Assembly: GCA_964623085.1 (NCBI GenBank)
Contig: CAZUTO010000009.1
Coordinates: forward strand, 1-64,000
Reading direction: 5' to 3'
Source of the DNA: CAZUTO01 sp964623085
GTDB taxonomy: Bacteria > Pseudomonadota > Gammaproteobacteria > Pseudomonadales > GM7GCV1
DNA: 64,000 bases
Both the position numbers and the translations under genes were made by a program. The notes beneath the pieces are model-generated. The model was given only the letters and a program-made list of their open reading frames with translations. It did no database searches and had not been told where the DNA came from. Below, one piece after another: positions 43,803-52,079 of the stretch. Numbering within the stretch: the first letter of the stretch is position 1; every line of letters begins with the position of its first letter.

Positions 43803-44500
43803 ATGAAATCTTGTGTATTGATGGCCCTAGCGGGGCAGGCAAAGGCACTATCTGTAGGCTTGTTGCCAAAGAGCTTGGCTATAGCTATCTGGATAGCGGC
43901 GCACTTTATCGAATACTGGCTTTTGCGGCAGACCAGAGCGGCTATAGTGAAGATGATATCGATGAGTTAGTGGCTTTAGCTCAGACCATTAAGGTCGAGT
44001 TTGTTGACGATAAAGTCCTGTTTGAATCCGAAGATATCTCTCCTCAGATTAGAACAGTGCAAATTGGTACAAAGGCATCACTGCTAGCCACGATTCCAGA
44101 AGTGAGATCAGCGCTGTTGGCGATGCAAAGACAATTCGCAAAACGCGGTGGTTTAGCTGCGGATGGTCGGGATATGGGGACAGTTGTATTTCCAGATGCA
44201 AAATTGAAGATTTTTCTCATCGCTTCAGCGGAAGAAAGAGCTCGCCGCCGGTATTTGCAACTGCAAGAAACCGGCAATACAACGGCCGCCAAAAAGGGCG
44301 CTAAGCAGTTGATTCATAAGGATGATGGTGATAGTCTGCGCGCCCTCGTGGAAGAGATACGGGCTCGCGATGAGCGGGATGCTACTCGCAACGTGAGTCC
44401 TATGCGTCCAGCAGAAGATGCAATTGAAATAGATTGTACTTCCATGGCGATCGCGGACGTTGTTGCGGAAGTGCTTTCCCATTGGAATAAGCGCAGCTAG
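43799..44500 (+). CDS. cmk: Cytidylate kinase
   Basis: Cmk phosphorylates CMP and dCMP. The 233-residue protein has the P-loop GPSGAGKGT (9-17), the LDSGALYR motif and the DGRDMGTVVFPDA motif, with RDERDATRNVSPMRPAEDAIEID near the end. It starts inside the aroA stop codon (ATGA), so the pair is coupled. A likely terminator lies in the 154-base interval before rpsA. Confidence 0.97.
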   Translation: MNEILCIDGPSGAGKGTICRLVAKELGYSYLDSGALYRILAFAADQSGYSEDDIDELVALAQTIKVEFVDDKVLFESEDISPQIRTVQIGTKASLLATIPEVRSALLAMQRQFAKRGGLAADGRDMGTVVFPDAKLKIFLIASAEERARRRYLQLQETGNTTAAKKGAKQLIHKDDGDSLRALVEEIRARDERDATRNVSPMRPAEDAIEIDCTSMAIADVVAEVLSHWNKRS

Positions 44501-44522
44501 CACGCAAGTTCTTAGACCGCAG

Positions 44523-44541
44523 TTTGCACCTTGTGTGCAAA
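44523..44541 (+). repeat. Inverted repeat TTTGCAC / GTGCAAA after cmk
   Basis: Seven-base perfect arms surround a five-base loop (CTTGT). No T tract follows, so it is not a terminator. It may be an operator or a processing hairpin. Confidence 0.4.
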
Positions 44542-44552
44542 AAAATAGTCAA

Positions 44553-44592
44553 TGCCGGCGGATGGCCAAGTACGACGTCGGCACTGTTTTTT
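44553..44592 (+). terminator. Probable terminator between cmk and rpsA
   Basis: TGCCGGCG pairs with CGTCGGCA (one G-T pair) across a 15-base loop and is followed by CTG and six Ts. The loop is long, so some read-through is likely. Confidence 0.5.
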
Positions 44593-44599
44593 AATTGAA

Positions 44600-44654
44600 C
44601 CGCTAAATTGGCTTAGCGGCAGGGTTAATAACCCATAGATTAGGTATTTAATAT
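44600..44654 (+). promoter_or_regulatory. rpsA leader with two hairpins and a weak ribosome binding site
   Basis: Two hairpins lie directly before the rpsA ATG: CCGCTAA/TTAGCGG (44600-44619) and GGGTT/AACCC (44622-44634). The only Shine-Dalgarno candidate is TAGG at a ten-base spacing. Gammaproteobacterial rpsA is known for a structured leader lacking a good Shine-Dalgarno, bound by S1 for self-repression. This fits, but the match was made by eye. Confidence 0.45.
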
Positions 44655-46337
44655 ATGAGCGAGAGCTTTTCAGAACTCTTTGAAGAGAGTTTAAAAACAG
44701 TCGAAATGGAGCCGGGCTCCATTGTCTCCGGAGTTGTTATAGATATTGACCAAGATTGGGTTACTGTTCACGCAGGCCTAAAATCTGAAGGTATTATTCC
44801 ACTCCAGCAATTCCAAAACGAAGAAGGCGAAGTGACTGCCGCCATTGGCGATGAAGTCAGGGTCGCGTTGGAAACAGTCGAAGACGGCTTCGGACTTACT
44901 CGTCTTTCTCGTGAAAAAGCTGCTCGTATCGAGACTTGGCTTGATCTTGAAAAAGCGCAGGAAGATGATGAAGCTGTCACTGGCTTGATTACCGGTAAGG
45001 TCAAAGGTGGCTTTACTGTTGATATTCGAGGCGTGCGCGCGTTCCTTCCAGGTTCTTTGGTGGATGTTCGTCCAACGCGAGACAACGTCCAACTCGAAGG
45101 TAAATCGCTCGAGTTCAAACTCATTAAATTAGATCAAAAACGTAACAACGTGGTCGTTTCACGTCGCGCGGTTCTAGAAACTGTTAACAGCGAAGAGCGT
45201 GATGCACTATTGGCCTCGTTGGAAGAAGGTGCAGTGGTTAAGGGTATCGTTAAGAACCTGACCGATTACGGTGCGTTTGTTGATCTTGGCGGTATTGATG
45301 GTCTACTGCATATCACTGATATGGCATGGAAGCGCATCAAACACCCATCGGAAATGGTCGAAGTGGGCCAAGAGATGGATGTACGCATTCTCAAATTTGA
45401 CCGTGAAAGAAACCGTGTGTCTCTTGGCCTGAAACAACTAGGTGAAGATCCTTGGTTTGAAGTGGCTGGTCGTTACCCTGAAGGAGCCAAAGTGATGGCT
45501 CGCGTGACGAATCTGACCGATTACGGCTGTTTTGCTGAGTTGGAAGATGGCATTGAAGGATTAGTACACGTATCGGAAATGGATTGGACGAATAAGAATA
45601 TTCATCCGTCTAAAGTTGTTCAGGTAGGTGACGAAGTAGAAGTGATGGTGCTCGATATCGACCCAGAGCGTCGTCGAGTATCTTTGGGTATCAAGCAATG
45701 TTTCATGAACCCATGGGAAGCCTTTGCTCAGAAATATGCGAAGGGTGACCGTGTGTCTGGCAACATCAAATCAATCACAGACTTTGGCATCTTTATTGGG
45801 CTTGAAGGCGATATTGATGGTCTTGTGCATCTTTCGGATATTTCTTGGCAAGATGAAGGTGAAGAGGCCGTTCGTCAGTTCAAGAAAGGCGAAGAAGTGG
45901 AAGCTGTTATTCTTGCAGTCGATGCAGAGCGTGAGCGCATATCGCTTGGCGTTAAACAGTTATCAGATGATCCATTCTCTGATTATGTTAATGCTAATGA
46001 TAAAGGCACGATTGTAAAAGGCACGGTGAAAGAAGTTGAAGCCAAGTCAGCGATCATCACGCTTGGAGAAGAAATAGAAGGTGTACTCAAAGCCACGGAA
46101 ATAAGCATGGAGCGAGTTGAAGATGCGCGAAATGCTTTGACTGCGGGCGAAGAGGTGGAAGTAGTTATTACTGGTGTGGATCGTAAGACCCGCGCGATTA
46201 ATCTTTCCATCAAAGCGCGTGAACAAGCGGATGAGAAATCTGCAGTTCGAGAGCACCGTAAGCAGGAAGCTGAACAATCCGCTCCGTCAACGCTTGGAGA
46301 TCTCATCAAAGCGCAAATGGAGAGTCAAGACAAGTAA
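44655..46337 (+). CDS. rpsA: Ribosomal protein S1
   Basis: S1 binds and unfolds mRNA on the 30S subunit. The 560-residue protein carries six S1 domains, roughly at 21-87, 106-172, 193-261, 278-348, 365-435 and 451-520; the later ones share the DYGAFVDLGGIDGLLHITDM and DYGCFAELEDGIEGLVHVSEM type text. The acidic first 15 residues include the Sxx segment that binds S2. It is the usual gammaproteobacterial length. Between cmk and ihfB, the standard neighbours. Confidence 0.98.
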   Translation: MSESFSELFEESLKTVEMEPGSIVSGVVIDIDQDWVTVHAGLKSEGIIPLQQFQNEEGEVTAAIGDEVRVALETVEDGFGLTRLSREKAARIETWLDLEKAQEDDEAVTGLITGKVKGGFTVDIRGVRAFLPGSLVDVRPTRDNVQLEGKSLEFKLIKLDQKRNNVVVSRRAVLETVNSEERDALLASLEEGAVVKGIVKNLTDYGAFVDLGGIDGLLHITDMAWKRIKHPSEMVEVGQEMDVRILKFDRERNRVSLGLKQLGEDPWFEVAGRYPEGAKVMARVTNLTDYGCFAELEDGIEGLVHVSEMDWTNKNIHPSKVVQVGDEVEVMVLDIDPERRRVSLGIKQCFMNPWEAFAQKYAKGDRVSGNIKSITDFGIFIGLEGDIDGLVHLSDISWQDEGEEAVRQFKKGEEVEAVILAVDAERERISLGVKQLSDDPFSDYVNANDKGTIVKGTVKEVEAKSAIITLGEEIEGVLKATEISMERVEDARNALTAGEEVEVVITGVDRKTRAINLSIKAREQADEKSAVREHRKQEAEQSAPSTLGDLIKAQMESQDK

Positions 46338-46343
46338 GTTCAG

Positions 46344-46369
46344 GAAAGCCGGGGATTACCCCGGCTTTA
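46344..46369 (+). terminator. Terminator or attenuator after rpsA
   Basis: GCCGGGG pairs with CCCCGGC across ATTA, with AAA/TTT extending the stem. The tract after it is TTTATC, so termination is probably incomplete, leaving some expression of ihfB, which starts 28 bases later. Confidence 0.7.
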
Positions 46370-46396
46370 TCTGCAACTGACAACGTTGAGGTGCTG

Positions 46397-46681
46397 ATGA
46401 CAAAGTCAGAACTAATTGAGCGAATCGCGTACAAGCATGATCAGCTTCCGCCGAGAGATGTCGATTCAGCTGTCAAAATGATCTTGGACATGATGTCCGA
46501 CTGTCTTGCTGACGGGAACCGCATAGAAATACGCGGTTTTGGCAGCTTTAGTTTGCACTACCGCGCACCTAGAATGGGGCGCAATCCAAAGACGGGTGAT
46601 TCAGTGCAGCTAGTTGGAAAGTACGTACCGCACTTCAAACCAGGTAAAGAGCTGCGTACTCGAGTTAATCCCCACTCCTAG
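46397..46681 (+). CDS. ihfB: Integration host factor subunit beta
   Basis: IHF bends DNA as an alpha-beta dimer. The 94-residue protein has the E. coli IHF-beta length; MTKSELIERIA opens it, RIEIRGFGSFSLHYRAPRMGRNPKTGD carries the DNA-binding arm and GKYVPHFKPGKELR the end. The ATG at 46397 follows GAGG at a five-base spacing; an in-frame GTG two codons earlier is less likely. Confidence 0.97.
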   Translation: MTKSELIERIAYKHDQLPPRDVDSAVKMILDMMSDCLADGNRIEIRGFGSFSLHYRAPRMGRNPKTGDSVQLVGKYVPHFKPGKELRTRVNPHS

Positions 46682-46753
46682 AATCTATTTGTCTAGGCAG
46701 CTTTTCGATAGCTAACAGGGTATCCTTCATCTAGTATTGATTTGGAGATGGTT

Positions 46754-47038
46754 ATGCGCTGGTTAATTAGAATCTTTTATTTATTGCTATTCATCGTTCT
46801 GATGTTGGCATCGATCTCTTTTCTCAATGCCAACACCGAAGTTCACCAGCTGAAGTTCTTAGAGTGGCAATTGCCGCAAATGACAGTTGGTAAGAGTGTC
46901 TTGTTGGCACTGGGTGCGGGTGTTTTCATTGGGTTTATCGCAGGGTTTCCTCTGATACTTGGCTTGCGTATCCGAATTCGGCGGTTGCGAAAGCAACTGT
47001 CTGCAACTCCAGCATCTGAAGTTGCCGTTTCGTCATAG
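46754..47038 (+). CDS. lapA: LapA-like inner membrane protein (DUF1049)
   Basis: LapA works with LapB in controlling lipopolysaccharide synthesis by way of FtsH and LpxC. The 94-residue protein has two membrane helices (about 7-24 and 43-70) and the family text SISFLNANTEVHQLKFLEWQLPQM, then a short basic cytoplasmic end. GGAG sits six bases before the ATG at 46754; upstream in-frame starts at 46742 and 46748 are possible. In E. coli lapB follows; here pyrF follows after 66 bases and no lapB is present. Confidence 0.85.
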   Translation: MRWLIRIFYLLLFIVLMLASISFLNANTEVHQLKFLEWQLPQMTVGKSVLLALGAGVFIGFIAGFPLILGLRIRIRRLRKQLSATPASEVAVSS

Positions 47039-47104
47039 GTAGCTTTGATTTCGGCAATGGAAATATGGCACTGCTTCGGTGTGCCGAATTGATAGTGTGT
47101 TCTT

Positions 47105-47809
47105 GTGATAAATAAAAACCCACTTATTATTGCGTTAGACTTTCCCCGTGCAGAGCCAGCGATAGCTATAGCTAGCGAGCTCGATCCAGAGTCTTGCCGA
47201 GTCAAAGTAGGTAAAGAGTTATTTACCAGTGAAGGGCCGCAGTTGGTCAGGCAGTTGGCAGATATGGGGTTCGATGTTTTCCTGGATCTAAAATTTCATG
47301 ATATCCCCAATACTGTCGCAAAGGCAGTGATCGCCGCCGCCAATCTAGGCGTGTGGATGATTAATGTTCATGCATCCGGTGGAAGCAATATGATGATTGC
47401 GGCGCGGGAGGCATTAGATGCCATACCTTCAAACGATAGGCCGCTACTGACCGCTGTGACGGTGTTAACCAGTACTTCTCAGGTAGAGTTGAACGATCTT
47501 GGTTATTCAAGATCCTTGACTGGTCAAGTTGATCATCTTGCGGATATGGCTCAAAACGCCGGTCTTGACGGTGTCGTCTGTTCCGCGCAAGAAGCGAGTG
47601 TTATCAAGAATACTCTGGGTGAAACATTTCTTACGGTGACACCAGGTATTCGGCCTGAAGGCAGTGATCTGGGTGATCAGCACCGAGTGATGACACCCTC
47701 TGAGGCGATATCAGCGGGAAGTGATTACTTGGTAATGGGAAGGCCTATTACTGGTGCAGACAACCCCAGTGCTGTTATAACTAGCATTTTGGATAGGCTG
47801 AAAAACTGA
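47105..47809 (+). CDS. pyrF: Orotidine 5'-phosphate decarboxylase
   Basis: PyrF decarboxylates OMP to UMP, the last step of pyrimidine synthesis. The 234-residue TIM-barrel protein has the active-site motif FLDLKFHDIPNTVAKA (Asp-x-Lys-x-x-Asp), VNVHASGG-like INVHASGGSNMM, and TPGIRPEGSDLGDQHRVMTP with the phosphate-binding Arg. It starts with GTG and lacks a strong Shine-Dalgarno. Confidence 0.97.
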   Translation: MINKNPLIIALDFPRAEPAIAIASELDPESCRVKVGKELFTSEGPQLVRQLADMGFDVFLDLKFHDIPNTVAKAVIAAANLGVWMINVHASGGSNMMIAAREALDAIPSNDRPLLTAVTVLTSTSQVELNDLGYSRSLTGQVDHLADMAQNAGLDGVVCSAQEASVIKNTLGETFLTVTPGIRPEGSDLGDQHRVMTPSEAISAGSDYLVMGRPITGADNPSAVITSILDRLKN

Positions 47810-47872
47810 TCCTAAGCGGTTAGTATGCGCAGACATAAATGGATTTAACCAACATCACAGGAGTGATAAATA

Positions 47873-48163
47873 ATGAAAAATGCAAAGCTTGTATTCGTTT
47901 CCCTTTTCTTGGCTGCGTTGAGTGGTCCTATTATTGCCGCTGAGCTAGATACAGCTCATCCGGCGGAGTCAGTAGTAAATATTAATCAAGCAAGTGCGGT
48001 CGAACTTGCTGAACGTCTAACAGGTATTGGTGAAGAAAAAGCCGCCGCGATCATAGAATATCGTGAGACTCACGGTCCTTTTCAGAGTGCTCAAGAACTC
48101 GTTGATGTGAAGGGTGTGGGTGAGGCCATTCTTTCGGCCAATGAATCCCGTATTGAGCTTTAA
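47873..48163 (+). CDS. ComEA-like helix-hairpin-helix protein
   Basis: This 96-residue exported protein has a signal peptide (1-22, ending IIAA) and a ComEA-type domain with two helix-hairpin-helix motifs: VNINQASAVELAERLTGIGEEKAAAIIEYRETHGPF and ELVDVKGVGEAILSANESRI. Such proteins bind double-stranded DNA in the periplasm and serve DNA uptake during transformation. It stands alone with AGGAG before the ATG; no other competence genes are nearby. Confidence 0.88.
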   Translation: MKNAKLVFVSLFLAALSGPIIAAELDTAHPAESVVNINQASAVELAERLTGIGEEKAAAIIEYRETHGPFQSAQELVDVKGVGEAILSANESRIEL

Positions 48164-48170
48164 CAATATC

Positions 48171-48200
48171 CAGTGGAGGCGAGCTATGCTCCCTTCACTG
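48171..48200. terminator. Long hairpin between convergent comEA-like gene and mltD
   Basis: CAGTGGAGG-C-GAGC pairs with GCTCCCTTCACTG around TAT, with one bulge and one G-T pair. No T tract follows on either strand, so if it ends transcription it may protect mRNA ends rather than act alone. Confidence 0.4.
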
Positions 48201-48237
48201 ACTTTAATCTTATCAGCCAGTCTTTGGTCGAAAATTT

Positions 48238-49779
48238 CTACGAGTTTTGAGTTGTTCTGATTAGCAGTGATTGCCCTGGTTTAATCAGATCGCCATTTAG
48301 CGAATTCCAAGAACGAATATCCGCAATAGGAACATGAAACCTAGATGCTATATGAGAAAGCGAATCGCCTTGCTTCACCATATAGGTGATTTCAGTGCCG
48401 GTGAAGGTTTCATCCAAAATCAACGCTTGCCCGGGTTTAATACCGTTACCAGAAATACTATTGAGCGCTCGAATTTTGTTAATAGAGACACTCTGATTAC
48501 GTGATATCTGCCAGAGAGAATCACCCTGCTTCACGACATAGAGTCGTTTTATTGTATATGGCTGATTGGCGAACCCTTTCCCGGATAGGCCCGAGCTGGG
48601 TATAAACAGGTCTTGATTGATAAAAATCTTCGAATTCTTGAGCTGATTAATAGCGACCAATGCTTGCTCTGTGGTGCCAAAACTACTGGCGATTTCTTGT
48701 AACGTGTCCCCTTGGCTCACTCGATAGTGATTCCAAGCAAGCTGTTCATCAATTGTAATATCATCCAGTGCTGCGAGGAGTGTTGCGTGCTTATCAGCGG
48801 GAATAAGCAAACGATATGTTTTTCCAGGCGGTGAAATCCAGCGAAGATAGCCGGAATTCAGATGACTTAGATCATCGTAGTCCATGCCGATTTTTTCAGA
48901 TGCCAAACGGAGATCAATTTGTTTGTCGAATTCGACAGATCTCGTCGGGCTACTTATGGGTATCTCGGGAACTTTTACTCCATATTGCTCGGGTTTGGAA
49001 ACGAGCTCAACGATCGCAAGCAGTTTTGGCACGTAGCTACTGGTTTCGTTCTTCAGGCTAAGTTCCCAAAAATCCTGATTGCCGTTGGCTCTTTTGATCC
49101 GGCTTGAGACATGGCTCTCGCCGCCGTTGTATGCCGCGAGCGCGAGTTCCCAGTTGTTATCGAAACGGCCGTGCAAGTATGCAAGGTAGTCCAATGCGTT
49201 GTCAGTTGATAATTCGATATCCAGCCTTTCGTCGTACCACCAATCAATATGCATACCTAAAGATTTTGCAGTGCTAGGCATGAACTGCCATAGCCCGCCT
49301 GCTTTGCTTTGAGAAAAAACGGAGGGGTCATAGCTGCTTTCAACAAACGGAAGCAATGCAAGCTCTCTAGGCATTTGCCGCTCATCAAGTTTTTCAATGA
49401 TCAATGCGAGGAATGGCTCGCTTCGCTCCAGTACTTCGTAGAAATAATTGGGTTGCTTTTGGTGCTTCCGGATTTCCTTAGTCACTTCGCTACGTTGGCT
49501 GTGCGTGTTCCATGCGAAATTTTCGGTGAGCTTTGCAAATAGATGCTCTGGCTCCGAGGGTCTCAGGCTAGTTTCTGTGGTTTGTGGGTCATTAACAATG
49601 ATTGAATGTTTTTTTGCGAATGCAGAGGCTGCTTTGGTAAAAATTTCGATATGCTCACGCGGCATGTCTTTGCCATCGACTGTATCGAGATCGACTAGAT
49701 AATCGCGCTTGAAAAAAGAGCAAGCAGTCAAAGAGATGACGAATAGTGGTACCGCGATAAGGAGTGTCTGAAGACGCAT
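48238..49779 (-). CDS. mltD: Membrane-bound lytic murein transglycosylase D
   Basis: MltD cleaves peptidoglycan strands and leaves anhydro ends. The 513-residue lipoprotein has a signal peptide with lipobox LTAC (Cys20), an SLT domain (about 120-260; ALLPFVESSYDPSVFSQSKAGGLWQFMP, with the catalytic Glu, and AALAAYNGGE-like LALAAYNGGESHV), and three LysM repeats toward the C-terminus (motifs YRVSQGDTLQEIA, YVVKQGDSLWQIS, YMVKQGDSLSHIA). The start at 49779 is chosen since a longer frame from 49845 would put 22 charged residues before the signal peptide. Confidence 0.95.
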   Translation of the reverse strand: MRLQTLLIAVPLFVISLTACSFFKRDYLVDLDTVDGKDMPREHIEIFTKAASAFAKKHSIIVNDPQTTETSLRPSEPEHLFAKLTENFAWNTHSQRSEVTKEIRKHQKQPNYFYEVLERSEPFLALIIEKLDERQMPRELALLPFVESSYDPSVFSQSKAGGLWQFMPSTAKSLGMHIDWWYDERLDIELSTDNALDYLAYLHGRFDNNWELALAAYNGGESHVSSRIKRANGNQDFWELSLKNETSSYVPKLLAIVELVSKPEQYGVKVPEIPISSPTRSVEFDKQIDLRLASEKIGMDYDDLSHLNSGYLRWISPPGKTYRLLIPADKHATLLAALDDITIDEQLAWNHYRVSQGDTLQEIASSFGTTEQALVAINQLKNSKIFINQDLFIPSSGLSGKGFANQPYTIKRLYVVKQGDSLWQISRNQSVSINKIRALNSISGNGIKPGQALILDETFTGTEITYMVKQGDSLSHIASRFHVPIADIRSWNSLNGDLIKPGQSLLIRTTQNS

Positions 49780-49951
49780 TGAATATACTAGCTTTATTTG
49801 TCTGTTTTTGTGGTGTTCGACTCGCACTCTAAATGACAAGCGCAAGGCAGTCTCTCACAGAAAGGGTAAGAGGAATAGTTGCAAAACATAAAATTGTCGA
49901 ACGTTGCCTATTCTTAAAAAATAGTGCTTGCCATGAAGCATTTAAACTGGT

Positions 49952-50719
49952 CTAAAACTGGTCTTTTAGAGATCGAATTTCTGCGAAGATCGAAATAGGG
50001 TCTTTTAGATCAGGGTTGCTGCGCTTTGCAGAAGCGGTAAGCTCTGCAGAATGGATGCGCATGAAAGGATTGGTTTTTAGCTCTAGAGAGAGGGTAGACG
50101 GAATAGTAGGAATGCCCTGTGCTCGAAGGTCTTTAACGGTTTCCAGACGAGAATTGAGATCTGGATTATTTGGTTCGATAGTATTTGCGAACTCAAGATT
50201 TCCTAATGTGTATTCATGTGCACAATAGATCTGGGTTCGCTCGGGTAGAGTGCCGAGTTTACTCAAAGATTGATGCATTTGAGCGGGAGTGCCCTCGAAT
50301 AATCGCCCGCATCCGCCAGCAAACAATGTGTCACCGCTGAATAGGATAGGGTCTTGGTTTTCTGGCTCAGCGTAGTAAACAATATGATTGAGCGTGTGCC
50401 CCGGCACTTCAAACACCTGGAATTGCGATCCGCAAACAGCAAGAGTATCGCCTTCTTGCATTGGTCGGTTGACCAAAGGGTGTTGATCGCGTGCGGGTCC
50501 TGCCACAATAAGGTCAGGGTGGAGCAGTGTTTCGATACCGTTGATATGGTCCCAGTGATGGTGGGTAATGAGTATCCCAGTGAGCGTTCTAGATCTTTCC
50601 GCTAGTACTTCTTGGACTTTGTCGCCGTCACCTGGATCCACTACCCAAGTTTCAACCTCACTCTCTATAAGCCAGTGATAGTTATCATTGAACGCTGGAA
50701 TTGCAGTGGTGGTGATCAT
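49952..50719 (-). CDS. gloB: Hydroxyacylglutathione hydrolase (glyoxalase II)
   Basis: GloB hydrolyses S-lactoylglutathione, the second step of methylglyoxal detoxification. The 255-residue metallo-beta-lactamase-fold protein has the metal motif THHHWDH at 52-58, VPGHTLNHI, FSGDTLFAGGCGRLFEG and CAHEYTLGNLEFA. It precedes mltD on the minus strand (106-base gap) and diverges from the methyltransferase gene, matching the Pseudomonas order. Confidence 0.97.
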   Translation of the reverse strand: MITTTAIPAFNDNYHWLIESEVETWVVDPGDGDKVQEVLAERSRTLTGILITHHHWDHINGIETLLHPDLIVAGPARDQHPLVNRPMQEGDTLAVCGSQFQVFEVPGHTLNHIVYYAEPENQDPILFSGDTLFAGGCGRLFEGTPAQMHQSLSKLGTLPERTQIYCAHEYTLGNLEFANTIEPNNPDLNSRLETVKDLRAQGIPTIPSTLSLELKTNPFMRIHSAELTASAKRSNPDLKDPISIFAEIRSLKDQF

Positions 50720-50783
50720 TTTTGTTGGTGTTTTCTATATGCCAGCACATAATATCCCGAACAAAAGCAGATAGGTAGACACA

Positions 50784-51611
50784 ATGGAACGCGGTGGATG
50801 GAGGCAAATGGTGTCTTCGCTCTGGCATCGACCGGTGGCGTCATTGCGTCGCTCATCGATTCATCTGTATCGCTGGTTTCAGACGCCGGTTGGTAAGCAA
50901 ATGCTTGCGCAGGAACTTGAGCTTATTGAACTTTGCCGACAAGAATACAAAGGCGAGCTCATGATGCAAATGAGTGGATGTAGCCGTATGCTCTTGGGTC
51001 GACCATCGCGAAAATGTCAAAAGGTCGTTGTGTCGTCGCATAGTCCAAGAAAATTTGATCATGGTCTCAAAGGATATAGCTGGCTTGTGAGCGAGCTAGA
51101 TCAAATCCCGCTAGAAGATGGCGCCGTGGACTTTTTAGTGCTGCATCATGTTTTGGAGTTTTCCGAAAATCCTCACGCTGTGCTGCGAGAGGCTGCTAGA
51201 GTCTTGGCTCCGCAGGGGCAACTGATAGTGATCTGCTTTAACCCTTATTCGCTTTTTGGCCTCCGTAAGAGTTTGCAGCTAACTTGGCGAAGAGAGGTCC
51301 CTTGGGCACATCATGGCTTGTCTTGTCGGCGTCTACTGGACTGGTTGCATTTTACATCCTGTGAACCAATGAATGTCGCGGGCGGCTTTTACGGTTTTCC
51401 ACTGCAGTCGGCTAGAATCGTTAATTGGATGGCACCTCTTGATCGTTGGCTAACCCGCTGGGGAGGCTGGTGTGGTGGTTTTTACGTTATCCATGCGTCT
51501 AAAGATGTGATGACGCCTATTGATCGGAAGGCAAATAAACGTCGATCCAGGCGTGTTGAATTTTCTGCTGCGGCATCTGCCGTGAGAGCGGGTGCGAGAA
51601 GGAATCAATGA
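50784..51611 (+). CDS. Class I SAM-dependent methyltransferase
   Basis: This 275-residue protein has the Methyltransf_11-type half with LDQIPLEDGAVDFLVLHHVLEFSENPHAVLREAARVLAPQGQLIVICFNP, that is motifs IV and post-IV. The glycine-rich SAM loop (motif I) is not evident, and the first 60 residues are unusual. Homologues lie in the same place in Pseudomonas between gloB and rnhA; the substrate is unknown. Its last four bases overlap rnhA (ATGA). The C-terminus is very basic. Confidence 0.8.
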   Translation: MERGGWRQMVSSLWHRPVASLRRSSIHLYRWFQTPVGKQMLAQELELIELCRQEYKGELMMQMSGCSRMLLGRPSRKCQKVVVSSHSPRKFDHGLKGYSWLVSELDQIPLEDGAVDFLVLHHVLEFSENPHAVLREAARVLAPQGQLIVICFNPYSLFGLRKSLQLTWRREVPWAHHGLSCRRLLDWLHFTSCEPMNVAGGFYGFPLQSARIVNWMAPLDRWLTRWGGWCGGFYVIHASKDVMTPIDRKANKRRSRRVEFSAAASAVRAGARRNQ

Positions 51612-52039
51612 AAAAAGTTGTTCTCTATACAGATGGTGCTTGTCGGGGTAATCCTGGTCCTGGTGGTTGGGGCGTGCTTCTTGAGTCTGATGGGCATAGC
51701 AAAGAGATCTTCGGCGGCGAATCGGATACGACAAACAATAAAATGGAATTGCGGGCTGCTATTGAAGGACTTAATGCGCTAAAAAAAGCGTGCGAAGTTG
51801 AGCTATTTACCGATTCTACCTATGTTCTAAAAGGCATCACGGAATGGCTGCCAAACTGGAAAAAGAGAAATTGGAAGACGGCTGCAAAAAAACCTGTTCA
51901 AAATGTTGATCTATGGAAAGAGCTGGATGAAGCCGTGCAGCGGCATCAGATAGAGTGGCGGTGGGTGAAAGGTCACAGCGGTGACCCAGGCAATGAAAAA
52001 GCAGACGAGCTCGCGAATCGTGGGGTTGACCAACTCTAA
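51608..52039 (+). CDS. rnhA: Ribonuclease HI
   Basis: RNase HI degrades RNA in RNA-DNA hybrids. The 143-residue protein has the catalytic carboxylates in LYTDGACRGNPGPGGWG (Asp9), NNKMELRA (Glu), TDSTYV (Asp) and GHSGDPGNEKADELAN (the final Asp). It is slightly shorter than the 155-residue E. coli protein. It is coupled to the methyltransferase gene. Confidence 0.97.
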   Translation: MKKVVLYTDGACRGNPGPGGWGVLLESDGHSKEIFGGESDTTNNKMELRAAIEGLNALKKACEVELFTDSTYVLKGITEWLPNWKKRNWKTAAKKPVQNVDLWKELDEAVQRHQIEWRWVKGHSGDPGNEKADELANRGVDQL

Positions 52040-52079
52040 ATGATCTATTCCTAAACAAAACTTAGTGGATTAAAAACAG

